From positions 1 through 64,000 of IMG/VR virus record IMGVR_UViG_3300009149_000016: a stretch of DNA of 64,000 nt. One strand, 5' to 3'. Made by a program: the position numbers and the translations under genes. Below are positions 7,943 through 15,477 of this stretch, one piece after another. Origin of the DNA: a virus. The notes beneath the pieces were generated by a model, which made no database searches, was not told where the DNA came from, and saw nothing but the letters and a program-made list of their open reading frames with translations. Numbering within the stretch: position 1 is the first letter of the stretch; every line of letters starts with the position of its first letter.

Positions 7943-8248
7943 ATGGCCGACAAGGACAAGGACAAGCTTCTCATGGGACCCCCCGTCAAGGAAGGGAGCC
8001 GGGACCATCACTGCCTCCGAACAAGGGGCTGCAATGTGGAAGCAGGCACCGTCCGACTCATCAAGGAAGGTGAGGCGATGCACGGCGAACCGATCGTCAT
8101 GTCTGGAACGGGGCCCACCTACACGATCGACCCCGAAGAGCAAGAGAGCCCCTCTGAGAGCACTTCGGGTCCGGCCAGAGTCGCGAACCCGGCCTATGAC
8201 CAAGGATGGGAGAGGCTTTGGGGTAAGCCTGTCGTGGGGCAAGCCTAA
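7943..8248 (+). CDS. hypothetical protein (101 aa) with weak WERL tag
   Basis: Starts MADKDKDKLL nine bases after GGTGTA with no Shine-Dalgarno (GGTGAATTC). Polar protein; GWERLWG lies fifteen residues from the end, a looser copy of the shared peptide. TAATG overlap with the next gene. Confidence 0.5.
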   Translation: MADKDKDKLLMGPPVKEGSRDHHCLRTRGCNVEAGTVRLIKEGEAMHGEPIVMSGTGPTYTIDPEEQESPSESTSGPARVANPAYDQGWERLWGKPVVGQA

Positions 8249-8652
8249 TGTCCGTACGTTGGCGCAAAGGTGACTTTGGCCGTTATCGATTTGAGGACAA
8301 GGACAAGCCAACCTTCGAATTCCACGGCAAGGACAAGGCTGGGCAAGTCCACCTCTGGCATGGCGGCGAGGACCACATCCGTATGATCCCCATGCGAACC
8401 TTTCAGAAGGACTGTGAGCGAAGCTGGGTCATCAAAAAGCTCAAGCCCGAAAAGCCCGAATGGCTCGTCGAGGGGGCCCGGCTCAAGTGGGGTGGCACCC
8501 AAGTTGTCGTCCGACGTATCGAACTCGATTTCTTCTCGATCTTGGATGATGATGTTCTGCGATTCTACAAGATTGCGGACGCACACAAGTATTTCGTTCC
8601 TGACATAACCGCTTGGGACCTTCTCGATCGGGACTTCCTCTCGGAGGGTTGA
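8248..8652 (+). CDS. hypothetical protein (134 aa)
   Basis: Translationally coupled to the gene before (TAATG) and after (TGATG). Beta-rich, with HGKDKAG and many Lys and Asp residues. Ends DITAWDLLDRDFLSEG, in which TAWDLL is a weak variant of the shared C-terminal peptide. No family recognised. Confidence 0.55.
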   Translation: MSVRWRKGDFGRYRFEDKDKPTFEFHGKDKAGQVHLWHGGEDHIRMIPMRTFQKDCERSWVIKKLKPEKPEWLVEGARLKWGGTQVVVRRIELDFFSILDDDVLRFYKIADAHKYFVPDITAWDLLDRDFLSEG

Positions 8653-9617
8653 TGCCGTACCACGTCGTTTGGGAACTCCAGATTCAACAGGTTCAGCCTG
8701 AATTGTTGACCCGTCTCATCACGTGTCCAGACGTGATGCAAGTCGAGAAGATCGACGAACAACACCTTCAAGTCATGCTCGTGGAAGGACGGGCTCATGC
8801 CGAGATCGAGGGTTGGGAAGATCTCATCTCCGAGCCCAGCGGATATGACGTCTGGCAGATTGAGGGGGGCTACCGGATGCGCATAGCCGATGAACAAATG
8901 CGCACGAGCGCGTTTAATCGGATTGCCTATCCAGAGTCTTCGCAAGAAGAGCTTCAAGAAATAATTGAAAGTTCAGGGCTTTTCCCGTCGCCTTCCCAGC
9001 ATAGCTCCGTTGACACGAGGATCCCGAGTGAGAACCTCGACCAACCTCTTGAGATCGGTGGTGTCGCTAGAATCGGAGGCCAAGCAATTGGAGTCATTTC
9101 AGCAATCGACACCTCTTATAGAGGGGCCGGCGTTGAACAGACAGTGAATGTTCAGCTTTTCCTTCAGAATCATCGCCGGCTCATGATGGTTCCGGTGAGC
9201 ATGATCGATGAACAGCCAAACGATGCTCACCTTCAGATCGGCGCATACATCACGCTTGCTGAAGAGGCTGCTGAAGCAACCATCGTCGCAGTGAGAGACC
9301 AATACGCTGAGGTTGCCATCCGGGACGTTCAGCCCCAACCGTCCCAGCTTTTTCAATACTGGCAGGCTCGAACACACCCTGAACCGGCTGGTGTGGGTGG
9401 GAACGTCTCCCTTTCCGGTGGCGTCGGTGCGAGCTTGGGCGGTCGAGCGACGGCAGGGGACCCCACAGCAGAAGTTCAATCCGACCTTGCAATATACGGA
9501 ATCGACTTTACAGGGGATGAGAGCAAACCCGTGGTCGCGACCGTCGATCAGGAAGTGGGAGAGCGCCTCGACCCCCCTACGATTTACGACCGAATGTTGG
9601 ACGATTCTGACGACTGA
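8652..9617 (+). CDS. hypothetical protein with C-terminal TIYDRM tag
   Basis: 321 aa. The ATG at 8652 overlaps the previous stop. The N-terminal half is alpha/beta (YHVVWELQIQQVQPE), followed by beta-rich segments and a Gly/Ser-rich linker (about residues 255-275). It ends PTIYDRMLDDSDD: the tag with an acidic extension, like other tagged proteins ending in Asp runs. Family unknown. Confidence 0.6.
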   Translation: MPYHVVWELQIQQVQPELLTRLITCPDVMQVEKIDEQHLQVMLVEGRAHAEIEGWEDLISEPSGYDVWQIEGGYRMRIADEQMRTSAFNRIAYPESSQEELQEIIESSGLFPSPSQHSSVDTRIPSENLDQPLEIGGVARIGGQAIGVISAIDTSYRGAGVEQTVNVQLFLQNHRRLMMVPVSMIDEQPNDAHLQIGAYITLAEEAAEATIVAVRDQYAEVAIRDVQPQPSQLFQYWQARTHPEPAGVGGNVSLSGGVGASLGGRATAGDPTAEVQSDLAIYGIDFTGDESKPVVATVDQEVGERLDPPTIYDRMLDDSDD

Positions 9618-9667
9618 CGGGCAAGATCAAGCGCCGCTGGCTCGGATATTTATTTTCACCAAAGCTG

Positions 9668-9697
9668 TTGACGGAACTCGCCCGACCCGTGTAGACT
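9668..9697 (+). promoter_or_regulatory. sigma70-type promoter candidate
   Basis: TTGACG (9668-9673), 18-base spacer, TAGACT (9692-9697), with GTG directly before the -10 and an AT-rich run upstream (9645-9665). It lies 32 bases before the ATG at 9729, which has its own AGGGAG. The GTGTAGA overlap with the GGTGTA element suggests that element is a -10-type promoter core. Confidence 0.5.
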
Positions 9698-9728
9698 CTC
9701 TCTTGCACACCAACAGGGAGATTGTCAC

Positions 9729-10937
9729 ATGCCGTCGAAAAAGCCCGTTTTTCGTCCAAGGGATTGGAACGAACTCGATCCCCGCCCTTTCTACCGAGCG
9801 CTGCTTTGGTTCTGTCAGACTGACGAAGCCAGTCGCGTCAAATTCGCTACCATTGTAAAAGGGTACGCTGACTCCCATCCCCGGGACACAAAGTGGGCCA
9901 ATTTGCTTGCGGTTCTGCTGAACGCGCCCTACGAGTTGGATCCAGACCCCGTGAGTCGCTATTCTATCGGGGAAACCTGCATGCAAGCTGTCACTTGGGC
10001 GAGTTGGGTCAAGGAAAACTGTGATTCTGAAGTTTTGGAAGACCTTCGTCTGCGCATGGAGCTTTGGCACAACGAGACCGGCGACACAGGCTACAGTCGG
10101 CTTGCCAACGTATTCGGCTGGAAGGGACAGTGGAAGCTGTCGATGAGGAATACGGCTCGCAAGTACCGGATCGCCCAAATCCAGGCAAAGCTCAACTCCG
10201 AGGCTGCTCCCCCGCCGCCCACGGAAGTAGGCTGGACGAAGGCTGAGCTTCAGTATGCGCCGATTATCAGCCATGGGTCCATGATGCACCAGATGATGGT
10301 TGGGGTGATCCCTATGCCCCCGGCTCCCAAGACTCCTGTGAATGACGTGCTTCCTGAAGCAGGAAGCACCAAGCAACTGCGGGAAGCAGGGCTTGCTGTC
10401 AATCTTGGCGAATGCGTGCGCCCCTACTTGAATTCCTTGGGGTATGGCGACATTTTGACGGCCTTCCCCTACCCCCGGTATGTCGAAGTCCCGGAGCTAC
10501 AGGAGAACAACGTCTACCTCAACAAGCCCGGGGTTCTGTTCATCAACAGCCATGGTAAAAGCAAGTATTGCCGGGTTCAAGGTCGAACGGTCTACATCAC
10601 AGCGATCATCAATGGCGAGGGTGACTCCAAAGCGATCAATGACGGAAAAGACGACCCGGACATCCGGTCCGTACGCCGCCTTGTCTGTCCTGGTCCTGAC
10701 GGTTCTCAACAAGTACCTCCTCCTGGCAAGGAAGGGCATTGGTGGTACTGCACGAAGCCTTGTTGTTTGAAGATCACCGTGGGCTTCGGACGTGAACGCC
10801 CTCTTCCCGAAATGACCCGGTGGTATATTTTTGACCCGAAGAAAGGACTTCTTCAGGTCGTGGAGTCGGTTTTCACCAACTGGCTTACCAAGTACCTGCG
10901 CAAAACAGGTCAGACTCTCAAGCTCGTCAAATCTTGA
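9729..10937 (+). CDS. hypothetical protein (402 aa)
   Basis: Well-formed gene with its own promoter candidate and a Shine-Dalgarno. The N-terminal 150 residues are helical and Trp-rich (RPFYRALLWFCQ, MQAVTWASWVKEN). The C-terminal part is beta-rich with LVCPGPDG and WYCTKPCC, perhaps a metal site. No family recognised. It ends convergently with the M15 peptidase gene, overlapping by eleven bases. Could be virion or regulatory. Confidence 0.6.
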   Translation: MPSKKPVFRPRDWNELDPRPFYRALLWFCQTDEASRVKFATIVKGYADSHPRDTKWANLLAVLLNAPYELDPDPVSRYSIGETCMQAVTWASWVKENCDSEVLEDLRLRMELWHNETGDTGYSRLANVFGWKGQWKLSMRNTARKYRIAQIQAKLNSEAAPPPPTEVGWTKAELQYAPIISHGSMMHQMMVGVIPMPPAPKTPVNDVLPEAGSTKQLREAGLAVNLGECVRPYLNSLGYGDILTAFPYPRYVEVPELQENNVYLNKPGVLFINSHGKSKYCRVQGRTVYITAIINGEGDSKAINDGKDDPDIRSVRRLVCPGPDGSQQVPPPGKEGHWWYCTKPCCLKITVGFGRERPLPEMTRWYIFDPKKGLLQVVESVFTNWLTKYLRKTGQTLKLVKS

Positions 10938-11721
10938 TCAGCTTCGCAAGCTCGAAGTGCATCCCGTCCGGCCGGTTTGGGTAGTGCCCACCCCAGTAGA
11001 AACCAAATTCGTTGGCGAGCGGAACGAGTTTCCGAACGCTCCCCATCTCGCCAACGAGCGCCGGCTGCGTGCCCAGGTAGTTCGACGGCACATTGATGTC
11101 GAACGCCGAGCCGAATGCGTGGTTCGACAGCGTCGTGCGAGAGCCCCGGATGAACCGTGGTTCCCACGACCCCCCATAGCTCTTGATCAGGTCTGTGAGG
11201 CCCGCTGCCTCCCACGCCTTGAACAGGGCGAGAAGCTGGGGCACACCCGCCTCGTGGAACCAGACAAGGCCCGTCTTGGTCGCACCTGGCAAACCAGCGA
11301 TTGCCGGGACCTTGAGCTTGACGATGTTGTCCTTGACCCACGTGCCGTGGATCTGGATTCCTTCCGGATTCGACTTGGTCGGCTTTGGGCTATACCTGAA
11401 GGTTCCGAGCATCTTCTGACGCTGCACCAACGAGGGCGTCCTGAACGAAGGCTTCGGAGGCCAGTGGGGGCCTTTCTTGCCCAAGTCCTCTGGATCCGGC
11501 TTGACGATCTCAAAACCGTCACCGACAGCATTAGCGAAGGTGTAGTTCCCTACAACCCCGTCTGAGACGAGCCCTGATACCCGTTGGTACTTCTGGGTCG
11601 CCTTGTGGGTCTGGGGACCGAAGTCACCATCCACGACGCTCATGTACATACCGAACGAGCGAAGGAACATCTGCCAACGCTCGACATCCTTGCCCTTGAG
11701 CCCTTTACGAAGTGTTCTCAT
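10927..11721 (-). CDS. M15-type peptidoglycan peptidase with PG-binding domain
   Basis: 264 aa. Residues 1-65 form a PG_binding_1 domain (LRKGLKGKDVERWQMFL, VVDGDFGPQTHKATQKYQ). The C-terminal half has SNHAFGSAFDIN and PDGMHFEL, the zinc-ligand motifs of VanY/L-Ala-D-Glu type M15 peptidases. The protein would cleave peptide cross-bridges of peptidoglycan after binding the wall. No signal peptide, so release would need a holin, or it could be virion-borne. The start follows CCGGTATGAT, a -10-like variant of the recurrent element. Confidence 0.85.
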   Translation of the reverse strand: MRTLRKGLKGKDVERWQMFLRSFGMYMSVVDGDFGPQTHKATQKYQRVSGLVSDGVVGNYTFANAVGDGFEIVKPDPEDLGKKGPHWPPKPSFRTPSLVQRQKMLGTFRYSPKPTKSNPEGIQIHGTWVKDNIVKLKVPAIAGLPGATKTGLVWFHEAGVPQLLALFKAWEAAGLTDLIKSYGGSWEPRFIRGSRTTLSNHAFGSAFDINVPSNYLGTQPALVGEMGSVRKLVPLANEFGFYWGGHYPNRPDGMHFELAKLIKI

Positions 11722-11768
11722 GAAGGCATCATACCGGACGCAACCGGTGTTGTATCTAAAAGGTGACC

Positions 11769-12185
11769 ATGCTTGTAATTCCAGCCCGCCAAGCCGCCGA
11801 CTATGAACACCTCGCCTACTATTTCTACGATCAGTTGCGGCTTCACGCCAGCATGCTTGGGCTGGAACTACCCGCCTGGGACGATTTACCCTATGCCCAT
11901 CGCCGTGCCTACGAGCTTGCCGCCTCCGAGTACATCCCGCACCCGTGTGATGAGGATGAGCACCTAGAAGAGATAACGGAGCTTCAGACCGATCTCGACA
12001 AGGCTGCGGGCAGATCAGGTCAATTCAAGCAGATCCTCGACGATTTCATCGGTGGTGACAAGGAAATCGAAGAGGCTCAGGACGCTATCGTCAAGGCTCA
12101 GGACGCTCTTGCTCTACTCAAAGGCCGGCTCAAAGATGTTCGGACGGAGATGGAGGAAACCGAATATGATGAGGCCGATTGCTAG
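11769..12185 (+). CDS. coiled-coil protein (138 aa)
   Basis: ATG at 11769 with AAAAGG upstream; an in-frame GTG lies six bases earlier. N-terminal segment with aromatic residues (HLAYYFYDQLRLH) and CDEDEHLEEITELQ, then about 60 residues of heptad-like coiled coil ending in an acidic tail. No family recognised. Perhaps a chaperone or adaptor by shape only. Confidence 0.55.
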   Translation: MLVIPARQAADYEHLAYYFYDQLRLHASMLGLELPAWDDLPYAHRRAYELAASEYIPHPCDEDEHLEEITELQTDLDKAAGRSGQFKQILDDFIGGDKEIEEAQDAIVKAQDALALLKGRLKDVRTEMEETEYDEADC

Positions 12186-12210
12186 CTTCTTTTGATAGAA
12201 TCTCCCCATC

Positions 12211-12732
12211 ATGGCTGACATCGTATTCAACGAGCAAATCGTTGGCACCATCGCGCTTTCAGAGCACACGAGCCCTAAGGTCGCCCAGCAAGAGAACATC
12301 CTGCGAGCGGCTCATGGCGCATTCGAGATCTTTCGGAGCCTGCCGGAAGGTACCAACCTTCAGGACTTCCTGACCGCCCTGGCTCTGTCGCTCGATCTTC
12401 CAAAGCCCGAACTGGTGCAAGCGTACTTCCGGCAAGCAGGCTTGATGCACGTCGCCGCTGGGATGGACGCCGCCGACATCTGTCCCATTTGCAGTGAGGC
12501 GGTCGAGGACCACGCAGTCTCCCGTGACTGCGCCCGCTGGCGCCTCACGACCTTGTGCACCGGTCAACCCGTCAGGTACCAGGTTGCCGAGAGCGCAAGG
12601 GCTCCCTTCGAAGCGTTGCCTGAACAACCCGACGTGCCGGTTTGGACGCCACCTGAGACGCCCGCTCCCGCCGCAACGAACTTCTACTACAGCAGTTTCG
12701 AGAATCTACCCGACTGGGCGACTACTGAGTGA
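12211..12732 (+). CDS. hypothetical protein with CxxC motif (173 aa)
   Basis: Preceded by GATAGAAT nine bases from the ATG, close to the recurrent element. Helical first half; CPIC (residues about 91-94) followed by further Cys and His (DHAVSRDC) could bind zinc. Pro-rich C-terminal linker and aromatic end. Ends inside the convergent 2H gene. Function unknown. Confidence 0.55.
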   Translation: MADIVFNEQIVGTIALSEHTSPKVAQQENILRAAHGAFEIFRSLPEGTNLQDFLTALALSLDLPKPELVQAYFRQAGLMHVAAGMDAADICPICSEAVEDHAVSRDCARWRLTTLCTGQPVRYQVAESARAPFEALPEQPDVPVWTPPETPAPAATNFYYSSFENLPDWATTE

Positions 12733-13278
12733 CGCCAGGCGGTGCCGAAGCACCACCCTTGATGCAAGCTTGGCTTCTGAATTCATCGGAATGGTGACGA
12801 TCATCCGGTCGTCATAACTATCCCCCGCCCAGATCACGACTTCAGCGCTCGTCCACTCGACCGGCGTCTCAAAGTCCTTCGACTTCGGCCGTTCCTTGGC
12901 GTCGCAGTAGGAAAGCGTCACGTGCGGATGGAAGTCTGGGAATTTCTTGCTGTACTCGACCCCGGCCTTGTCGAACGCTTTCTTCATGGCTTCCCGGAGC
13001 TTCATCAAGTCCGGAGAGTCAACGGGGCAGATCACAGGAACCGTTTCCTCGCCCGGGAAGGTGTCCAGACCCTTGCACACGCATTTGACGGGCTTGGTAG
13101 CGCTCACCACGTCGAAAGCCGCTAGGGCAGCCTTTGACACCTCTTCCATGGGCACTTCGTCGCCCATGTAGAACATCGTGATGTGGAAGGTCGATGAGCT
13201 TTCCGGCGTGCCTGGGACCTTGATTCGGGCAAGCTGGCGAGCGATCTCATGTGGGAGTTGAATTCCGAGGAATGCCAT
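12706..13278 (-). CDS. 2H phosphoesterase (2'-5' RNA ligase/LigT-like)
   Basis: 190 aa with the two catalytic HxT motifs of the 2H superfamily: FHITMFY near residue 30 and HPHVTLSY near residue 119. This family hydrolyses or forms 2'-5' and cyclic phosphodiester bonds, and phage members include anti-CBASS enzymes that cut cyclic-nucleotide signals and RNA-repair enzymes. The C-terminus (LASRVVLRHRLAS) faintly resembles the RVAxR peptide of other proteins here. Substrate cannot be told from the sequence. Confidence 0.75.
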   Translation of the reverse strand: MAFLGIQLPHEIARQLARIKVPGTPESSSTFHITMFYMGDEVPMEEVSKAALAAFDVVSATKPVKCVCKGLDTFPGEETVPVICPVDSPDLMKLREAMKKAFDKAGVEYSKKFPDFHPHVTLSYCDAKERPKSKDFETPVEWTSAEVVIWAGDSYDDRMIVTIPMNSEAKLASRVVLRHRLASLSSRPVG

Positions 13279-13570
13279 CCGCCGACTGTACCACGCTCAG
13301 ATAACGGCTCGCTACCCTTTCAGCCATCGAGGACTTCCGTCGCCACTTACCCCCGGCGAGGTTGTAGATCTTGACTGACCAACCGGTTGCGTTTGGGCTC
13401 GGCCATTGCCGGTACCCAGCACCGTTGTTCGGAGATTCGTAGGTTTTGCCGTTGCCCACGTCGAGTGTCTTGCGATCTCCCTTGGCGAGATCAGTCACTT
13501 GACTCCACAAATTGGAATTCGTGGGTTCCCAGTCATCGGAAGGGTTTGGTTCTGTCTTGAGGCCACCCAT
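13247..13570 (-). CDS. hypothetical protein ending in the RVASRYL peptide
   Basis: 107 aa from the ATG at 13570; a TTG eighteen bases earlier is an alternative start. N-terminal 75 residues are polar with Trp and Asn/Gly repeats (NNGAGYRQWPSP, GWSVKIYNLAGG), suggesting a small beta domain. It then ends with SSMAERVASRYLSVVQ, the shared peptide, and a short tail. The 3' end overlaps the 2H gene start by 32 bases. Probably virion-associated (inference from the peptide). Confidence 0.5.
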   Translation of the reverse strand: MGGLKTEPNPSDDWEPTNSNLWSQVTDLAKGDRKTLDVGNGKTYESPNNGAGYRQWPSPNATGWSVKIYNLAGGKWRRKSSMAERVASRYLSVVQSADGIPRNSTPT

Positions 13571-13593
13571 ACCTTGGGCGACCGACAAGAACC

Positions 13594-14037
13594 CTATTGG
13601 TCGTCAGGCTCGTCCTCGAAAAGGTCTTCGGTCAAGGTCTTCCGACGATCCATTTCCTTGTGGTACGCCGTGAGGGCCTTTTCCCAATCGGCTTTGATCA
13701 TGAGTCGCATGCTGAAAAAGATAGGGTAACCGTTGATCGACGTGGGGACCGCCTTGTCCATGTACTCGTAGACGATGCCCAACTCGGCTCGGTCACGCTC
13801 CGGGATGCTTTCGAGGCCACCGAGCGCCAACGGCAGGAAAATCATCGGCGCCAAGCTGGCGATCTGTTCCGGGCCACCTTTGATGTGGTCGGTCGTGAAG
13901 ACCTGACCATCGCACATCGCCATGACGAACTTGGCAAGATCCTTGCGGCCCATCGCTTCGAGGGTGGCCGGACGCAAGTCCTTCCAGGCTTCGTTGAATT
14001 CGTCGAGCGGTTCGGGGGGAGGTGGGGGATCAGACAT
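13594..14037 (-). CDS. hypothetical protein (147 aa)
   Basis: Begins MSDPPPPPEPLDEFNEAW, a proline-rich lead, with GGTGTA ten bases before the ATG. Helical body, acidic C-terminus (LFEDEPDDQ). No family recognised. Confidence 0.55.
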   Translation of the reverse strand: MSDPPPPPEPLDEFNEAWKDLRPATLEAMGRKDLAKFVMAMCDGQVFTTDHIKGGPEQIASLAPMIFLPLALGGLESIPERDRAELGIVYEYMDKAVPTSINGYPIFFSMRLMIKADWEKALTAYHKEMDRRKTLTEDLFEDEPDDQ

Positions 14038-14046
14038 TCACCAGCA

Positions 14047-14268
14047 CTACACCGACAGAGGGTTCCAGAACCAAAGGCCAAAGCTGGCACCACTTGTGTA
14101 CTTCACAGTCCCTCGGTCCCCGACCTTGTCCCGGTCGCCCATGGGGGCCCCCAAGCCGACGAGCCGGTAGGTGGCTCCATCATCGGCTTGGACCTTCCAG
14201 ACGTAGCCGTTGTCGGCTTCGGGCCCTTCGATGATGGTTGCGGGGCGGGGGGTCTTGACGTCAGACAT
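14047..14268 (-). CDS. small beta protein (73 aa)
   Basis: AGGAG before the ATG supports the start. Beta-rich sequence (YVWKVQADDGATYRLVGLG, ending FGLWFWNPLSV), like a small SH3- or OB-type barrel. Its TAG lies within the GGTGTAG element of the next gene downstream. Function unknown. Confidence 0.5.
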   Translation of the reverse strand: MSDVKTPRPATIIEGPEADNGYVWKVQADDGATYRLVGLGAPMGDRDKVGDRGTVKYTSGASFGLWFWNPLSV

Positions 14269-14276
14269 GGTGTCTC

Positions 14277-14609
14277 CTAGTATCCGATCAGTTGCTCGAC
14301 GACCTTGTCGAGGAGCATGAGGGCTACCTGGCGGGGCTCGGTGTCGGTCGCGCCGCCAGCTTCGCACTTGCAGGCCACCGGCCACACATACTGCTCGTAG
14401 AGGCTCTCAGCGACGTGTCCGTTGAATTCGCCACGCGCTCGGAGGGTGCCCTTGCGGTTCTCGTTGGTGGCCTTGCGGCAAGCCTTGGTGAGCGCTGCGG
14501 TGAGCTTGACGGCGCTCTTGTAGGAGCCGGCCTGCTTGTAAAGCTGCCACTCGCTGCGCTTGGTGGGGACTTCGACTGAGGTGTATTCGGTGAGTTTGAG
14601 CGTCTTCAT
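14277..14609 (-). CDS. hypothetical protein (110 aa)
   Basis: The ATG is preceded by CCCTTAGTAGGGGC, a copy of the CCTTAG...AGGG element adjoining the start. Helical, Lys/Ala-rich centre (SAVKLTAALTKACRKATNENRK) and CKCEAG near the end. No family recognised. Confidence 0.55.
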   Translation of the reverse strand: MKTLKLTEYTSVEVPTKRSEWQLYKQAGSYKSAVKLTAALTKACRKATNENRKGTLRARGEFNGHVAESLYEQYVWPVACKCEAGGATDTEPRQVALMLLDKVVEQLIGY

Positions 14610-14667
14610 GCCCCTACTAAGGGACGGGGGCGCCCACGATCCACCGCAATCGGTGTAGAATGTCGCC

Positions 14668-14967
14668 ATGGAGACCTTTTTGATGATCGTCGGATTTATC
14701 ATCTTGATTGTGGCTGCTTCCGCCGCCTTCGCCACGGGTCTCCATATCCGAGATCGGAGACGAGAGGATGCCGAGCGGGCTGCCAGGCGAGCCGAGTTGG
14801 AAGCGGGCGAAAAGTTGGTTCAGGAATTGGAAGCTGAAAGCGACCAGATCAACGCCACCCTCAGGCGCATTTCGATAAAGCATCACGAAAGACGGATGGC
14901 TGAAAAGGCCAAAGCCAAGGCTTCGAACCCGGGTTACACAATCTACGACCACATCAACGAGGCTTGA
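14668..14967 (+). CDS. membrane-anchored coiled coil with TIYDHINEA tag
   Basis: 99 aa. One transmembrane helix at residues 5-27 (MIVGFIILIVAASAAFATGL), then an Arg/Glu-rich cytosolic coiled coil, ending GYTIYDHINEA. GGTGTAGAAT lies ten bases before the ATG. With the next gene it forms a pair of tagged membrane proteins directly upstream of the peptidoglycan synthase; they may be partners of it (inference). Confidence 0.65.
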   Translation: METFLMIVGFIILIVAASAAFATGLHIRDRRREDAERAARRAELEAGEKLVQELEAESDQINATLRRISIKHHERRMAEKAKAKASNPGYTIYDHINEA

Positions 14968-14970
14968 ACC

Positions 14971-15477
14971 ATGGCCGAAAGTGCAGTCGAAAACCCACTC
15001 CCTCGCCTCATCCTGGTGATCACGTTCGCCCTGGTTTTCGGCACAGGGGCAATTCTCTCCCCGTACCTTGACCAAACCACTGTGTGGGTTGGCGTAGGTG
15101 GCGCGTGTGTGTGCTGGATCCTAGGCGTCCTTGGCTGGTTCTCGACCAAGGACCGTCCCGAGCACAAAGAACCGAAGCCTGAACCGAAGTGGTCCCCGGA
15201 GGCTATCAGGTGGAAAAAGCAGCGGGATGGTCTTCGAAGAAAGCTCGCTGAGATGCAAGTTGAAATAGCTGGGCTGACATCTGATCTTGAAACAACCAGA
15301 GTTGAGCGTGATTCCGAACGATATCAGCGAACTGAACAACTTCGGCTCCTGTTCGAGAAGTCTGTCTCGGAAGGCTTGACCAGCGCCAACCCAAACACGA
15401 CCTTGGGTTGGCCCCCGCCAGAGCCCCCGGCTCCCAAGCCCAAGACCATTTACGACCGCATCAATGAGGACGAATGA
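14971..15477 (+). CDS. membrane protein with coiled coil and TIYDRINEDE tag
   Basis: 168 aa. Two hydrophobic segments (residues about 12-30 and 37-55), then a charged coiled coil (about 75-130), a Pro-rich linker and the C-terminal KTIYDRINEDE. Same architecture and tail as the gene before, suggesting duplication or partnership. The stop overlaps the start of the GT51 gene (ATGA). Confidence 0.65.
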   Translation: MAESAVENPLPRLILVITFALVFGTGAILSPYLDQTTVWVGVGGACVCWILGVLGWFSTKDRPEHKEPKPEPKWSPEAIRWKKQRDGLRRKLAEMQVEIAGLTSDLETTRVERDSERYQRTEQLRLLFEKSVSEGLTSANPNTTLGWPPPEPPAPKPKTIYDRINEDE

